From Anaerolineae bacterium (GTDB lineage: Bacteria > Chloroflexota > Anaerolineae > Anaerolineales > E44-bin32): DNA of 35,884 nt. The DNA lies in contig DUEW01000143.1 in NCBI GenBank assembly GCA_011174845.1, positions 1 through 35,884 on the forward strand, in the 5' to 3' direction. Shown here piece after piece: positions 15,517 to 24,163 of this stretch. Numbering within the stretch: the first letter of the stretch is position 1; each line of letters starts with the position of its first letter. Below the pieces are notes generated by a model, which was not told where the DNA came from, ran no database searches, and saw only the letters and a list, made by a program, of their open reading frames with translations. The translations under genes and the position numbers were made by a program.

Positions 15517-16506
15517 TTAGAGACGAATGATCTTGCCCAGACCGGATTCCTTAGCTCTCGTAAGTGCATAACTGGCGGAGATTGCATCCTGCACGGCGAT
15601 GCCTACTGATTTGAACAGTGTGATCTGATTTGGATCGGAACGACCGGGTTTTATGCCCATCACGAGCTCGCCTATTTCAGCATGAATCCATTCAGGAGTG
15701 ATTTCTCCCCTCTTGATGGGGATCATCAGGTCACCAGCCTCGATCAAAGCGGCTTCCCTCGAATCCACGACGATGAGCGCTTTCTTCACTGTTTCTGCAT
15801 CAAGTTCCCGCATCTCGGGCGTGAAAGATCCAATGGCGTTGATATGCACTCCGGGCTCAAGCTCCTTACCATCGAAGACGGGGGTAGAGGAGGTGGTCGC
15901 GGTGCAGATGATATCTGCCTTCACGATGGCTTCAGATGGGCTGTTAGCAATACGGATTTTCTTCGGAATCGACCCGAGCCCTCCCATCTCTTTGGCATAG
16001 GTTCGGGCTTGCGTTTTATCCAAGCTATACACTCTCACCTCTTGAATTTGGCGCACTGTGCAAACAGCTTCAAGTTGAGTGCGAGCTTGAGCACCGCTGC
16101 CGATAATGGCCACCGTGCTTGCATCTGTGCGTGCGAGCAGATCTGTCGCCGCTCCAGAAGCAGCTCCTGTGCGTATAGCCGTCAGAGAGGCTCCCTCCAT
16201 CACGGCTGTGGGTATCCCTGTCTCGGTATCGATCGCTACAACCAAGGCATTAATGGTCGATAGACCACGCTTGAGGTTCCTGGGAAAGACGGAGACGATT
16301 TTAATCGCCATATCTTGTGATTCATGGAGAAGGGCGGGCATGAAAAGTGTGATGCCTTCATGTTGTTTCACTTCGACATGGCTGCGGACGGGCATGGTTG
16401 CCTTGCCACTGGATAACTGGGCGAAGGCCTCTTTCATCGCATCAATAGCGGATCCCATTGGTAGAGCTTGGCGAACATCGCTAGAATTTAAGACCCGGAT
16501 TTCCAT
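15517..16506 (-). CDS. ornithine cyclodeaminase/mu-crystallin family protein, possibly a ketimine (pyrroline-2-carboxylate) reductase
   Basis: This 329-residue NAD(P)-binding enzyme belongs to the OCD/mu-crystallin family, which includes ornithine cyclodeaminase, alanine dehydrogenase and cyclic ketimine reductases. K69 (MAIKIVS), R112 (TAIRTGAASG) and the nucleotide motif GSGAQA (136-141) are present. In true ornithine cyclodeaminase a catalytic Asp lies in a GGDCPGK loop. Here the loop reads GSFTPEMREL with Phe at that position, as in many reductase-type members. A pyrroline-2-carboxylate-type reductase is therefore more likely than a cyclodeaminase. The ATG at 16506 has GGAGG seven bases upstream; a longer frame to 16581 adds unrelated residues. 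It is first in an operon with the DAO-family gene and cinA. Confidence 0.88.
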   Translation of the reverse strand: MEIRVLNSSDVRQALPMGSAIDAMKEAFAQLSSGKATMPVRSHVEVKQHEGITLFMPALLHESQDMAIKIVSVFPRNLKRGLSTINALVVAIDTETGIPTAVMEGASLTAIRTGAASGAATDLLARTDASTVAIIGSGAQARTQLEAVCTVRQIQEVRVYSLDKTQARTYAKEMGGLGSIPKKIRIANSPSEAIVKADIICTATTSSTPVFDGKELEPGVHINAIGSFTPEMRELDAETVKKALIVVDSREAALIEAGDLMIPIKRGEITPEWIHAEIGELVMGIKPGRSDPNQITLFKSVGIAVQDAISASYALTRAKESGLGKIIRL

Positions 16507-16859
16507 GTCCCATCCTCCATGAAAGTTGCTCCGATTTTGGTGATTATATGCACCAATCTCGTTGAGACCAAGTTTGTTCATAATTTATGTATCCCTAATA
16601 AATTCTTCGCAGGTAGGGGCGGGATTACCCAGCCCTAACTTTGTCATTCATTATTAGGTCGTGAATCCCGTAGGAGAATTCATCCTTATCTTAGTCGCAT
16701 GTTCTATCCTGAACGTGCCGAAGGACCGCTGAGATGACCTTATCGGAGACGGTCATCCTTCGACAAGCTTAGGATGACCGTCTCATTGATTAGGATAGCA
16801 AGCACCCAGAGCAAGTCGAAGAGTACGGCTATAGAAAAATACTCCGCTCAGCATTCATC

Positions 16860-16913
16860 TGTAGCCGCAGGCTTTAGCCTGCGTGTCTACGCACCCTAAA
16901 GGGTGCGGCTACA
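16860..16913. repeat. nested palindromic (REP-like) element
   Basis: The outer arms TGTAGCCGCA (16860-16869) and TGCGGCTACA (16904-16913) enclose two smaller palindromes, GCAGGCTTTAGCCTGC and GCACCCTAAAGGGTGC. It resembles short palindromic repeats scattered through many bacterial genomes. Confidence 0.75.
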
Positions 16914-17233
16914 TTGGTTATCAGCTCCCGGAGAAAGCGCTTCTAATCCAGGATAATCATAGGAGCGGACACGCCAGTCGCCCCTACAATGGTTCTTCTG
17001 AATGCACCTTCGACAATCCTTGATCAAGCTCCCTTCAGCGATCCTTCGACAGGCTCAGGACAGAGCTCAGGGCAAGCAGGGCAAGGCTCAGGATAGTCAG
17101 GACAATGAAGGCTCTCCTCAGCAGCCCTTCGACAGGCAGGACAGGGTTCGGGACAAAAAAGGCAATGCAACCTCAGGGTTCTTCAACGAATGTCGTGTCT
17201 CTCTATACTGAATCCTCTCAAACACGAAATTTC

Positions 17234-17311
17234 TTGACAGCATTGAATCCTATGATAAAGTTTGAACATGGTCTCTGGGATCACTTCTCACACTGAGATC
17301 CTTACTATAAT
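17234..17311 (+). promoter_or_regulatory. candidate promoters for the proC leader
   Basis: A perfect TTGACA at 17234-17239 is followed after 17 bases by TAAAGT, a fair -10. A perfect TATAAT at 17306-17311 lacks a good -35. Either would transcribe the structured leader before proC; the second gives a leader of about 110 bases up to the hairpin. Confidence 0.4.
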
Positions 17312-17377
17312 CGGCTGCTCGACCTGTTTCCTTGGCAGTCCTGAAAGTCATTTTCCACGGATTGAGATGAGGACACC

Positions 17378-17455
17378 GGCTGTGAAGGTGTAAAGCGACA
17401 CGGGCAGAAAGGATGTGAGCGCGAAACACCTCCCAGCCGGGAGGTGTAATTTTTT
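17378..17455 (+). promoter_or_regulatory. proC leader attenuator, homologous to the livK leader
   Basis: An intrinsic terminator lies 70 bases before the proC start. Bases 17426-17434 pair perfectly with 17439-17447 (ACACCTCCC / GGGAGGTGT) around an AGCC loop, followed by AATTTTTT. Upstream, GGCTG (17378-17382) can pair with CAGCC (17434-17438) and AGGTGT (17386-17391) with ACACCT (17426-17431), which would break the terminator. The segment shares AAGG-GTG, CGACAC, GTGAGCG and the hairpin with the livK leader, in the same order. A transcription attenuator or riboswitch is inferred; the ligand is unknown. Confidence 0.65.
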
Positions 17456-17525
17456 GAGCAAAGTTAGCTTAGAGACAGAGCAGCAGAATAGGATCGTTGG
17501 TTGAAATCTACGGAGGGCAGTTTTC

Positions 17526-18374
17526 ATGTTATCTGATAAAACAATCGCGTTTATTGGTTCCGGCGTCATGGCGGAAGCTATGATAACCGGATTGCTCCGC
17601 AAGGATGTGGCTTCAGCTAAGAAGATTATCGCATCCGGCCCTCGGCCGGAACGAGGAGATTACTTGGAGAAAGAGTACGATATCCGAGTAACGACGGACA
17701 ACAGATCCGCTCTTAAGAATTCCGATGTCATCGTGTTGTCCGTCAAGCCACAGATGTTGGCTCAGGTTATGTCGGAATTGAATGGTGGTTTGCCTCAAGA
17801 TTCGCTCGTTCTTTCGATCGTGGCGGGCGCGAAAATCTCCACGATAGAACGAGGCCTTAATCACAAACCTATCGCGCGTTCGATGCCAAATACTCCTGCT
17901 CAAATAGGTGAGGGCATTACAGTATGGACAGCTTCTGATGCCGTTAATGAGGAGCAGCGTGGATACGCGCGAGCGATCCTCACTGCATTTGGCGAGGAAA
18001 TCTATGTCGAGGATGAAGATTATCTTGATATGGCAACAGCCCTCTCAGGAACAGGTCCTTCCTATGTGTTTCTCTTTATGGAAGCGATGATCGATGCCGG
18101 GGTTCATCTTGGATTCCCGCGATACATTGCAGAGGAACTGGTGCTTCAAACCCTACGCGGCTCCGTGGAATATGTCCGACAATCCCCTCACCATCTGTCT
18201 CGTTTACGCAATCAGGTCACATCACCTGGGGGTACTTCGGCGGAAGCCTTATACTACCTTGAGAGAGCGGGGTTTAGGACAGCGCTCTCGCGAGCAATCT
18301 GGGCAGCTTACCAACGTTCCTTGACCTTGGGGGAGGGGAGGAAAAAGAAGCGTTTAGGTGAAGGTGAGGAATAA
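17526..18374 (+). CDS. proC: pyrroline-5-carboxylate reductase
   Basis: ProC reduces pyrroline-5-carboxylate to L-proline with NAD(P)H, the last step of proline biosynthesis. The 282-residue protein has the nucleotide motif IGSGVMAEAM at 10-19, SVKPQM, and RSMPNTPAQIGEG. In the C-terminal domain it carries ALSGTGPSYVFLFMEAM (about 170-186) and NQVTSPGGTSAEAL (about 228-241), the proline-family signature. The C-terminus ends in a short basic/acidic tail (GRKKKRLGEGEE). GGAGG lies about ten bases before the ATG. It is preceded by an attenuator-like leader and converges with livF nine bases away. Confidence 0.97.
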   Translation: MLSDKTIAFIGSGVMAEAMITGLLRKDVASAKKIIASGPRPERGDYLEKEYDIRVTTDNRSALKNSDVIVLSVKPQMLAQVMSELNGGLPQDSLVLSIVAGAKISTIERGLNHKPIARSMPNTPAQIGEGITVWTASDAVNEEQRGYARAILTAFGEEIYVEDEDYLDMATALSGTGPSYVFLFMEAMIDAGVHLGFPRYIAEELVLQTLRGSVEYVRQSPHHLSRLRNQVTSPGGTSAEALYYLERAGFRTALSRAIWAAYQRSLTLGEGRKKKRLGEGEE

Positions 18375-18383
18375 GGTCTGAGA

Positions 18384-19097
18384 TTATTCGATGCCAAGAT
18401 AGGCTTTCTGGACCATGGCGTTCTTTCGCAGCCCTTCGACGCTATCGCTCAGCACGATTTCTCCCGTCTGAAGCACATAACCGCGTGTTGCTACCTGGAG
18501 CGCCATGTGTGCATTTTGCTCAACGAGCAGGATGGTTGTACCTTGTTTATTAATTTCTATGAGTGATTCAAAGACACTTTCGATCAGAACCGGAGCCAAA
18601 CCCATCGAGGGCTCATCCATCACCAATAGAGAAGGCCTCGCCATCAGCGCCCGAGCAGTGGATAGCATTTGCTGCTCACCACCCGATAGTGTACCGCCAA
18701 CTTGGGATCGTCGTTCTCGAAGACGTGGAAAAATCTCGAAGACTCGTTCGAGGTCTTCCTGGATTTCGGCTTTGTCGCTTCGACTATAAGCACCCAATTC
18801 AAGATTTTCCATAACCGAAAGTTTTGAGAAGACGCCTCTCCCCTCGGGAACCATGGCCACGCCCTGATTGACAACCTGGTGGGCTTTAAATTCGGAAAGA
18901 TCTTGACCGTCTAATAGGACACTACCTTGACGAGGTTTTAGTAAGCAGCTGATGACTCGTAATGTCGTCGTCTTTCCAGCGCCGTTAGCCCCAATCAATG
19001 TGACGATCTCACCTTGATCTACGTGTAGGGATATACCTTTTAGGGCTTGGATATTGCCATAATAAGCATGAACATTTTGGATTTCAAGTAATGGCAT
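18384..19097 (-). CDS. livF: branched-chain amino acid ABC transporter ATP-binding protein LivF
   Basis: This is the second ATPase of the Liv transporter. The 237-residue protein has Walker A GANGAGKTT (36-44), the Q-loop region, signature LSGGE (137-141) and Walker B LLVMDEPSMGL (157-167). The short LivF-type sequence GRGVFSKLSVMENLELGAY separates it from LivG. It is the last gene of the operon, 29 bases after livG. Confidence 0.96.
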   Translation of the reverse strand: MPLLEIQNVHAYYGNIQALKGISLHVDQGEIVTLIGANGAGKTTTLRVISCLLKPRQGSVLLDGQDLSEFKAHQVVNQGVAMVPEGRGVFSKLSVMENLELGAYSRSDKAEIQEDLERVFEIFPRLRERRSQVGGTLSGGEQQMLSTARALMARPSLLVMDEPSMGLAPVLIESVFESLIEINKQGTTILLVEQNAHMALQVATRGYVLQTGEIVLSDSVEGLRKNAMVQKAYLGIE

Positions 19098-19126
19098 GAG
19101 GTTTTTCTCTTGTCCCTAGCAGCATC

Positions 19127-19918
19127 TCAGGTCGAGTTCTGACCTAATCCTGAAGCCGCACCACGACCGAGATAGGCTTCGATCACCCGTGGGTTCCTTT
19201 GGATCTCTTCCGGAGGACCTTCAGCGATTTTAACACCGTAATCGAGTACGGTGATGATTTCGCTAATTCCCATGACCACGCGCATGTCATGTTCAATCAG
19301 CAAGATAGTGATTTCCAATTCATCGCGTAAGTTTTGGATGAAGCGCATCATCTCAGCAGATTCATGAGGATTCATACCTGCTGTAGGCTCATCTAACAGC
19401 ATCAATTTGGGTTTACTGGCGAGCGCTCGAGCAATTTCCAACCTACGCTGAGCGCCATAAGGTAGATTACGCGCTAAGTGGTCACCTAGACCGACAAGAC
19501 CTACAAACTGAACGAGCCGATTCGCCTCTTCGAGCGCTTCCTCTTCTTCTTTATGATAACGTGGCGTATGAAGAATGGCATCGACCATTGAGGCCTTTAG
19601 CCGGGGGTGTTGACCGACCAAGATATTCTCAATCGTGGACATATTTGCGAAGAGACGGATGTTTTGGTAGGTGCGAGCGATTCCCAGATGGGCGATACGG
19701 TCGGGCTGTAATCCCTTGAGCGAAGTACCGTTGAAGTAGATATCACCTTCTTCTGGAGCGTAGAATCCCGTGACGCAATTGAAAAAGGTCGTCTTACCGG
19801 CTCCATTGGGACCAATAATGCTGTGGATGGTAAGCTCACGAAGATCAAGGTCAAATTGATCCACAGCCACTAGACCACCGAAACGTTTTGTTACGTTATT
19901 TGAAGAGAGAATGGTCAC
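19127..19918 (-). CDS. livG: branched-chain amino acid ABC transporter ATP-binding protein LivG
   Basis: This is the first ATPase of the Liv transporter, 263 residues. Walker A is GPNGAGKTT (36-44), and GIARTYQNIRLFANMSTIEN is the LivG-type Q-loop region. The signature reads LPYGAQRRLEIARAL, and Walker B is LMLLDEPTAGMN. The C-terminal extension (VIEAYLGRG) is typical of LivG. The start overlaps the livM stop by four bases. Confidence 0.97.
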   Translation of the reverse strand: MTILSSNNVTKRFGGLVAVDQFDLDLRELTIHSIIGPNGAGKTTFFNCVTGFYAPEEGDIYFNGTSLKGLQPDRIAHLGIARTYQNIRLFANMSTIENILVGQHPRLKASMVDAILHTPRYHKEEEEALEEANRLVQFVGLVGLGDHLARNLPYGAQRRLEIARALASKPKLMLLDEPTAGMNPHESAEMMRFIQNLRDELEITILLIEHDMRVVMGISEIITVLDYGVKIAEGPPEEIQRNPRVIEAYLGRGAASGLGQNST

Positions 19919-20967
19919 GATCCACCCTCCGTGATGGTTTCAGATGGTCCAGCGTGGGCTATCTCCTCAGCGTGTAATTCCAGTCGTCGACGTTGCGAGG
20001 GGATAAAACCTTCCGGTCGAGCAATCATCATCACGACGAGTAAGAACCCAAATAACAACAATCGGTAGTCCGAAAACTGACGCAGAATATCGGGCAGGGT
20101 GATCAGGGCGAAAGATCCAATGACGACCCCAGGAATACTTCCCATCCCACCGATGATGATTAGGCAAAGGACATTGATCGAAACCATAATGTTAAAGTTG
20201 TCTGGAAAAATCGAGCCCTGCCATGCGGAAAAGATGGCTCCTCCAAGTCCACCGATGAAAGCGCCGACTGCAAAAGCAAGTAGTTTGTATCGTGTCGTGT
20301 TTACCCCTACCATTTGCGCCGCATCTTCGTCTTCGCGCATCGCAACCCATGAGCGTCCAACGCGAGAGCGATCCAGTCGTTGGGTGACGAAGATGGCTAT
20401 GATGACAAAGATCAGAATCATGTAGTAAAAGTGTGTGCTGGTTTTCAGCTCAAGTCCGAAAAGGTACGGCGAATCGATTCCGATCAGCCCTTGGGATCCG
20501 TTGGTTAAATCGGTAAGGTTGGTCACCAGCATGCGGATGATCTCACCGAAACCCAGGGTGACGATTGCCAGGTAATCCCCTCGCATTCGCAGTACAGGTA
20601 TACCTAACAGTATTCCAGCAAAACCTGCCAGGAGCGCTGCAAACGGCAACACCAACCAAAAAGATATGTGAGTATCGAAATGCCCTGACGCTAAAAGAGC
20701 ATACGCGTAAGCGCCAATCGCATAGAAGGCTACATAACCAAGGTCAAGCAATCCGGCAAGTCCCACGACTACATTCAAACCCAAGCCGAGGATGATATAC
20801 AAACCTGTGTATCCTATTACGCGCACCCAAAACGCACGTTGTTGGAAGTTCATCAGTGGGATGATCAAAATCAGCGCTAGGACCGCTCCAATGAACGCCC
20901 ATCTGCCAATCGGACTTGAAAGGATTTCTTTTACGCGCTCGGTCACTGAGGCAATTCTCTTCTTCAT
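19915..20967 (-). CDS. livM: branched-chain amino acid ABC transporter permease LivM
   Basis: LivM is one of the two inner-membrane permeases. The protein of about 350 residues has around ten hydrophobic segments and the family motifs GLGLNVVVGLAGLLDLGYVA and GEIIRMLVTN. The coupling loop is VGRSWVAMREDEDAAQMVGV. GTG 20976, ATG 20973 and ATG 20967 are all in frame; I chose 20967, where AGGT sits at a workable distance. The gene begins about 11 bases after the livH stop, whose TAG contributes to the ribosome-binding site. Confidence 0.95.
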   Translation of the reverse strand: MKKRIASVTERVKEILSSPIGRWAFIGAVLALILIIPLMNFQQRAFWVRVIGYTGLYIILGLGLNVVVGLAGLLDLGYVAFYAIGAYAYALLASGHFDTHISFWLVLPFAALLAGFAGILLGIPVLRMRGDYLAIVTLGFGEIIRMLVTNLTDLTNGSQGLIGIDSPYLFGLELKTSTHFYYMILIFVIIAIFVTQRLDRSRVGRSWVAMREDEDAAQMVGVNTTRYKLLAFAVGAFIGGLGGAIFSAWQGSIFPDNFNIMVSINVLCLIIIGGMGSIPGVVIGSFALITLPDILRQFSDYRLLLFGFLLVVMMIARPEGFIPSQRRRLELHAEEIAHAGPSETITEGGS

Positions 20968-20978
20968 AATCATCACAC

Positions 20979-22001
20979 CTACATTTTCTTCTCAGCTAAA
21001 GCCTCGCCAAGGATGCCGGTCGGTTTGAATATCAGGATTAAGACAAGTATGCTGAAAGAGACAATATCTTTATATACAGCGGGCAAGAATTGCACACCGA
21101 TGACTTCACCCAATCCTAAGGCATAGCCACCGAGCATGGCACCTGGGATGTTTCCAATACCACCTAAAACAGCAGCCGTGAAAGCTTTTATCCCCGGAAC
21201 GAATCCCATAGTGGGTCGGATTTGGAGGTAGAACATGCCCACCATAACTCCTGCGATACCAGCCAAAGCGGAGCCGATCAAGAACGTCCGAGAGATGACT
21301 TGATCAATATCAATACCCATCATAGACGCGATGTCCTTGTCTTCTGCGACTGCTCGCATTGCCTTTCCAAAGCGACTGTAACGGACGAGGAAATAGAGTC
21401 CAATCATCGTGAGCACAGACATTATGAGGATAATCACGCGGCTGTAGGTAATATGGATGTCGCCGATGTCAAAACCTCCAACGCCGAAGACGCCAGGATA
21501 GGTTTTTACACGAGCACCGCCAAAATCTTCGAGAAAGCCGACCACGCCCTGTTGGAGACTCTCGGGAAAGAGTGTGAAGCTTCCGATGGTAATTCCGGTG
21601 ATCGCTTCGCCCATCTTGGGGAGAAGTCGAATAAATTCCTGAAGAAAGATGGACATCCCGATAGCGCTGATGAGGGGAGCTAGGCGAGCGGCACGACGTA
21701 GAGGTCGATAAGCCAGCCTCTCTACAGTGACACCGGTAATGGCCGCTCCAATTGTGCCAGCGATAAAGGTTATCCCAACCGCTAAGATGCGGTTGGAATC
21801 ATACAACCCGACATCAACTAGTCGGTTAATGGTGTACAAGCCTACATAGGCACCGACCATAAAGATCTCACCATGAGCAAAATTGATCATCGTGAGAACA
21901 CCGTACACCATGCTGTATCCGAGCGCGATTAAAGCGTAAAAGCTTCCAACAGTTAAACCATTGAGAAGTTGCTCGATGAAGGAGGACAAATCAAAACCCA
22001 T
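20979..22001 (-). CDS. livH: branched-chain amino acid ABC transporter permease LivH
   Basis: LivH is the other permease, 340 residues with multiple membrane segments. The N-terminus GLTVGSFYALIALGYSMVYG and the following INFAHGEIFMVGAYVG are hallmark LivH sequences. The coupling loop is RFGKAMRAVAEDKDIASMMG, and the C-terminal FKPTGILGE is conserved. It follows the unknown gene at 22038 by 36 bases on the same strand. Confidence 0.96.
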   Translation of the reverse strand: MGFDLSSFIEQLLNGLTVGSFYALIALGYSMVYGVLTMINFAHGEIFMVGAYVGLYTINRLVDVGLYDSNRILAVGITFIAGTIGAAITGVTVERLAYRPLRRAARLAPLISAIGMSIFLQEFIRLLPKMGEAITGITIGSFTLFPESLQQGVVGFLEDFGGARVKTYPGVFGVGGFDIGDIHITYSRVIILIMSVLTMIGLYFLVRYSRFGKAMRAVAEDKDIASMMGIDIDQVISRTFLIGSALAGIAGVMVGMFYLQIRPTMGFVPGIKAFTAAVLGGIGNIPGAMLGGYALGLGEVIGVQFLPAVYKDIVSFSILVLILIFKPTGILGEALAEKKM

Positions 22002-22037
22002 AGAATGCTCCTGGATGAATCTAACATTCGATGATGT

Positions 22038-22580
22038 TCAGGGCGTCCAACGGGGGACGCAAAATAACACCCCATCTTGATAATAATCGAATTCGCTCAA
22101 AACTTTTAATACTCGGATAACATCCGGGTTGCCGCCTCTTTCGAGGAATGTTGAGAGACAATTGGTCATACCATCTGTCCTGGTGGAATTTACTAGGTCA
22201 ACATAGCCCCGTACTGCGGTCTTGTCATACCATCCCCAAATTACAACGTCAACGTTGAACTTCGATCCGATTATCTCAATGTCAAATGCATTTCTCAAGG
22301 ATTCAGGTATGTGCACGATGGAGACACCATCCAGCCCCAACTGTTCAATTTCATCCTTGAGACGTTGATAGGTATTTTCTTGGACGTCGATGATAGGGCC
22401 ACCGTCATGGCGCCAGATTGCTATGCCAATCACTAACGGGGAAGTTGCAGAACTTGCAGATGGATGACTGGATGGTTGAATAAACGTAATTGCTAACACC
22501 CCAAATAATAAGGTTTGGGGTCTGATGATTACGCGTGACAGAGCTGATAAATTCTTGCGGATTCTATGAATCGTCGCCAT
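22038..22580 (-). CDS. hypothetical protein inserted in the liv operon
   Basis: This 180-residue protein is not a transporter subunit and I do not recognise it as a named family. Residues 1-18 are basic, a hydrophobic stretch follows at about 18-36 (VIIRPQTLLFGVLAITFIQP), and then a Ser/Pro-rich linker. It is probably exported or membrane anchored. The rest is a compact domain (YQRLKDEIEQLGLDGVSIVH, then DVVIWGWYDKTAVRGYVDL). VIWGWYD resembles stretches I associate with extracytoplasmic domains of Chloroflexota TPR proteins, but this is weak. Two Cys lie in the C-terminal part. It sits between livK and livH on the same strand. Confidence 0.7.
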   Translation of the reverse strand: MATIHRIRKNLSALSRVIIRPQTLLFGVLAITFIQPSSHPSASSATSPLVIGIAIWRHDGGPIIDVQENTYQRLKDEIEQLGLDGVSIVHIPESLRNAFDIEIIGSKFNVDVVIWGWYDKTAVRGYVDLVNSTRTDGMTNCLSTFLERGGNPDVIRVLKVLSEFDYYQDGVLFCVPRWTP

Positions 22581-22684
22581 TTTTGTTAGATGATCTGTGA
22601 AATTTCCACGCTTAGAAATACCTCACGGAAATGAATCCTGGACATAAATTCTCAGCGATTTAGCTAATGGATTGAAGTGGAGAT

Positions 22685-22716
22685 TGGGAGGTAGATAAGA
22701 TGTCATCCACCTCCCA
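22685..22716 (-). terminator. hairpin downstream of livK
   Basis: Bases 22685-22692 (TGGGAGGT) pair with 22709-22716 (ACCTCCCA) about 45 bases after the livK stop. No T-tract follows, so it may be an mRNA stabiliser or partial terminator that keeps livK expression above that of the permeases, as is common in such operons. Confidence 0.45.
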
Positions 22717-22761
22717 GTCCCAGTGTATAGCTTTACAGCTATCTTGAAGGCGACCGTTTGG

Positions 22762-23964
22762 CTAATCGCCGAAGTCAACTTTCTTAACGTCGACGAAATC
22801 ACCGTTTTCGACATGGAAGACGGTGATGGAGACTTTGCCAAGGTCACCCGTGGCTGTGAATTCCAAAGCGCCTGTGATACCGGCGAATGGTGTTGCACGG
22901 ATCTTGTCGGCCAACGCCTTGCGACCGATTACCAGGTTGCCATCTGAATCAACCTGAGCGACGGCGTCTGCAGCCTGAAGGATGATCAAAGCCGAGTCGT
23001 ACGATCCAGGAGCGTAGGCAACTGGAGCATCGTACAGTTCAGTGAACCTGACCTCCCATTCATCGTACCCGGTCGCGCCACCTACAGCACCGAAGGTCGC
23101 ATAGCTGCCCTCGGCCGCGCCACCCGATGCGTCGATGAAGGTTGGCTTGGACTTGATGCCATCCGGGCCGAAGAAGACGCCCTCAAAGCCCGCGCTGCGG
23201 AGCTGGCTGATGATCAGGGCACCCTCGGCGTCCATACCGCCATAGTAAACCGCTTCAGGGTTGCCGGCCAAGGTCGTTGCGATGACCGCGCTGTAGTCGA
23301 CATCGCCCCGCGTAATGCCTTCGATGCCGGTTACATCGCCTCCGGCTGCCGCGAATTTGCCATGTACGGCTTCCGCGATACCTTGACCGTAAATGCTTTG
23401 GTCATGCAGAACCGCCAAGGTGGATAGACCCAAGTCCTTTCTTAGGAAATCGACGGTGACTTCCGCTTGTAGGTCATCGTTGGCTACTAGGCGGAACAGA
23501 TTTTCGTAACCCCGGGCAGTCACAACAACGGCAGTCGATGATGGGGTGACCATGATGATATTGTGCTCGGCATAGATATCAGATGCGGGCACGACGGATC
23601 CGGAGCACATGGGGCCAATGACGGCTAGCAGAGTGGGATCAGCCGCAAATTGCTCTGCAACAGTTACAGCTGGTGCGCCTTCACATCCATCGTCTCCACC
23701 CTTAGAGACGAGCTCCCAGCCCTGCAGAGTGCCGCCAAAATCAGCTATGGCAAGATCCACGCCGTTGAGCATGTCCTGACCATACACGGCGTAGGCACCA
23801 GCTAAAGCTGATGAGACACCGAGCGTGACTTTTGATCCGGGAGTAAAGGTCATTAGCCCCCATTCGTCTTCGATGACGACAGGTTCCTCAGCCGCTGGTG
23901 CGCAGGCTGTAAAGATCATGCTTGTGAGCATCAGCACCGCGACTAATCTGATTAATCGTTTCAT
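22762..23964 (-). CDS. livK: branched-chain amino acid-type solute-binding lipoprotein LivK
   Basis: This is a Leu/Ile/Val-binding-type periplasmic receptor, 400 residues. The signal peptide MKRLIRLVAVLMLTSMIF ends in a lipobox with the lipidated Cys at 21 (FTAC). The mature part has the type I fold sequence VTLGVSSALAGAYAVYGQDM, then GPMCSGSVVPASDIYAEHNI and LAVLHDQSIYGQGIAEAV, all characteristic. The ATG at 23964 is nine bases after GGAGGAGGAG; the ATG at 23985 is part of that site and would spoil the signal peptide. Transported substrate cannot be read from sequence: amino acids, amides and urea all use this family. An attenuator-like leader precedes it. Confidence 0.95.
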   Translation of the reverse strand: MKRLIRLVAVLMLTSMIFTACAPAAEEPVVIEDEWGLMTFTPGSKVTLGVSSALAGAYAVYGQDMLNGVDLAIADFGGTLQGWELVSKGGDDGCEGAPAVTVAEQFAADPTLLAVIGPMCSGSVVPASDIYAEHNIIMVTPSSTAVVVTARGYENLFRLVANDDLQAEVTVDFLRKDLGLSTLAVLHDQSIYGQGIAEAVHGKFAAAGGDVTGIEGITRGDVDYSAVIATTLAGNPEAVYYGGMDAEGALIISQLRSAGFEGVFFGPDGIKSKPTFIDASGGAAEGSYATFGAVGGATGYDEWEVRFTELYDAPVAYAPGSYDSALIILQAADAVAQVDSDGNLVIGRKALADKIRATPFAGITGALEFTATGDLGKVSITVFHVENGDFVDVKKVDFGD

Positions 23965-24163
23965 GGCTGTCTTCTCCTCCTCCATTAAATTTGACCTGGC
24001 TTACACATAGTCTGTTTAGGAGTGTTCTTACGATAAGGGTTATCTTGATCGATGCGCAATTTCCTCCTTTCAAAGGGTAGCCGGTAAGTCCTGACATAAT
24101 GAAGGGACATTAAAGACTGCCTAGAATTGATTGTCAAGGACGATCCCGGACCGCAAAATGATA

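Larger units (their letters stand above)
16507..17317. repeat. repeat-rich spacer between the OCD-like operon and proC
   Basis: No gene is supported in this spacer. It holds a second copy of the GTAG-GGGCGGG-TTACCC hairpin repeat (about 16611-16640). It has a perfect 14-base inverted repeat (16746-16759 with 16771-16784) flanking TCGACAAGCTT. A nested palindromic element occupies 16860-16913. Several CCTTCGACA...CTCAGGA fragments lie at about 16970-17140. The short open frames at 17002 and 17105 consist of repeat sequence. Confidence 0.65.

Noticed and set aside
17002-17296. Short plus-strand ORFs upstream of proC
   Set aside because: They consist of CTCAGGA-type repeats and carry no ribosome-binding site or recognisable protein.
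17366-17393. Eight-residue leader peptide (MRTPAVKV) in the proC leader
   Set aside because: There is no clear ribosome-binding site, it has a single Pro codon, and the equivalent frame in the livK leader has no start codon. A structured RNA explains the conservation better.
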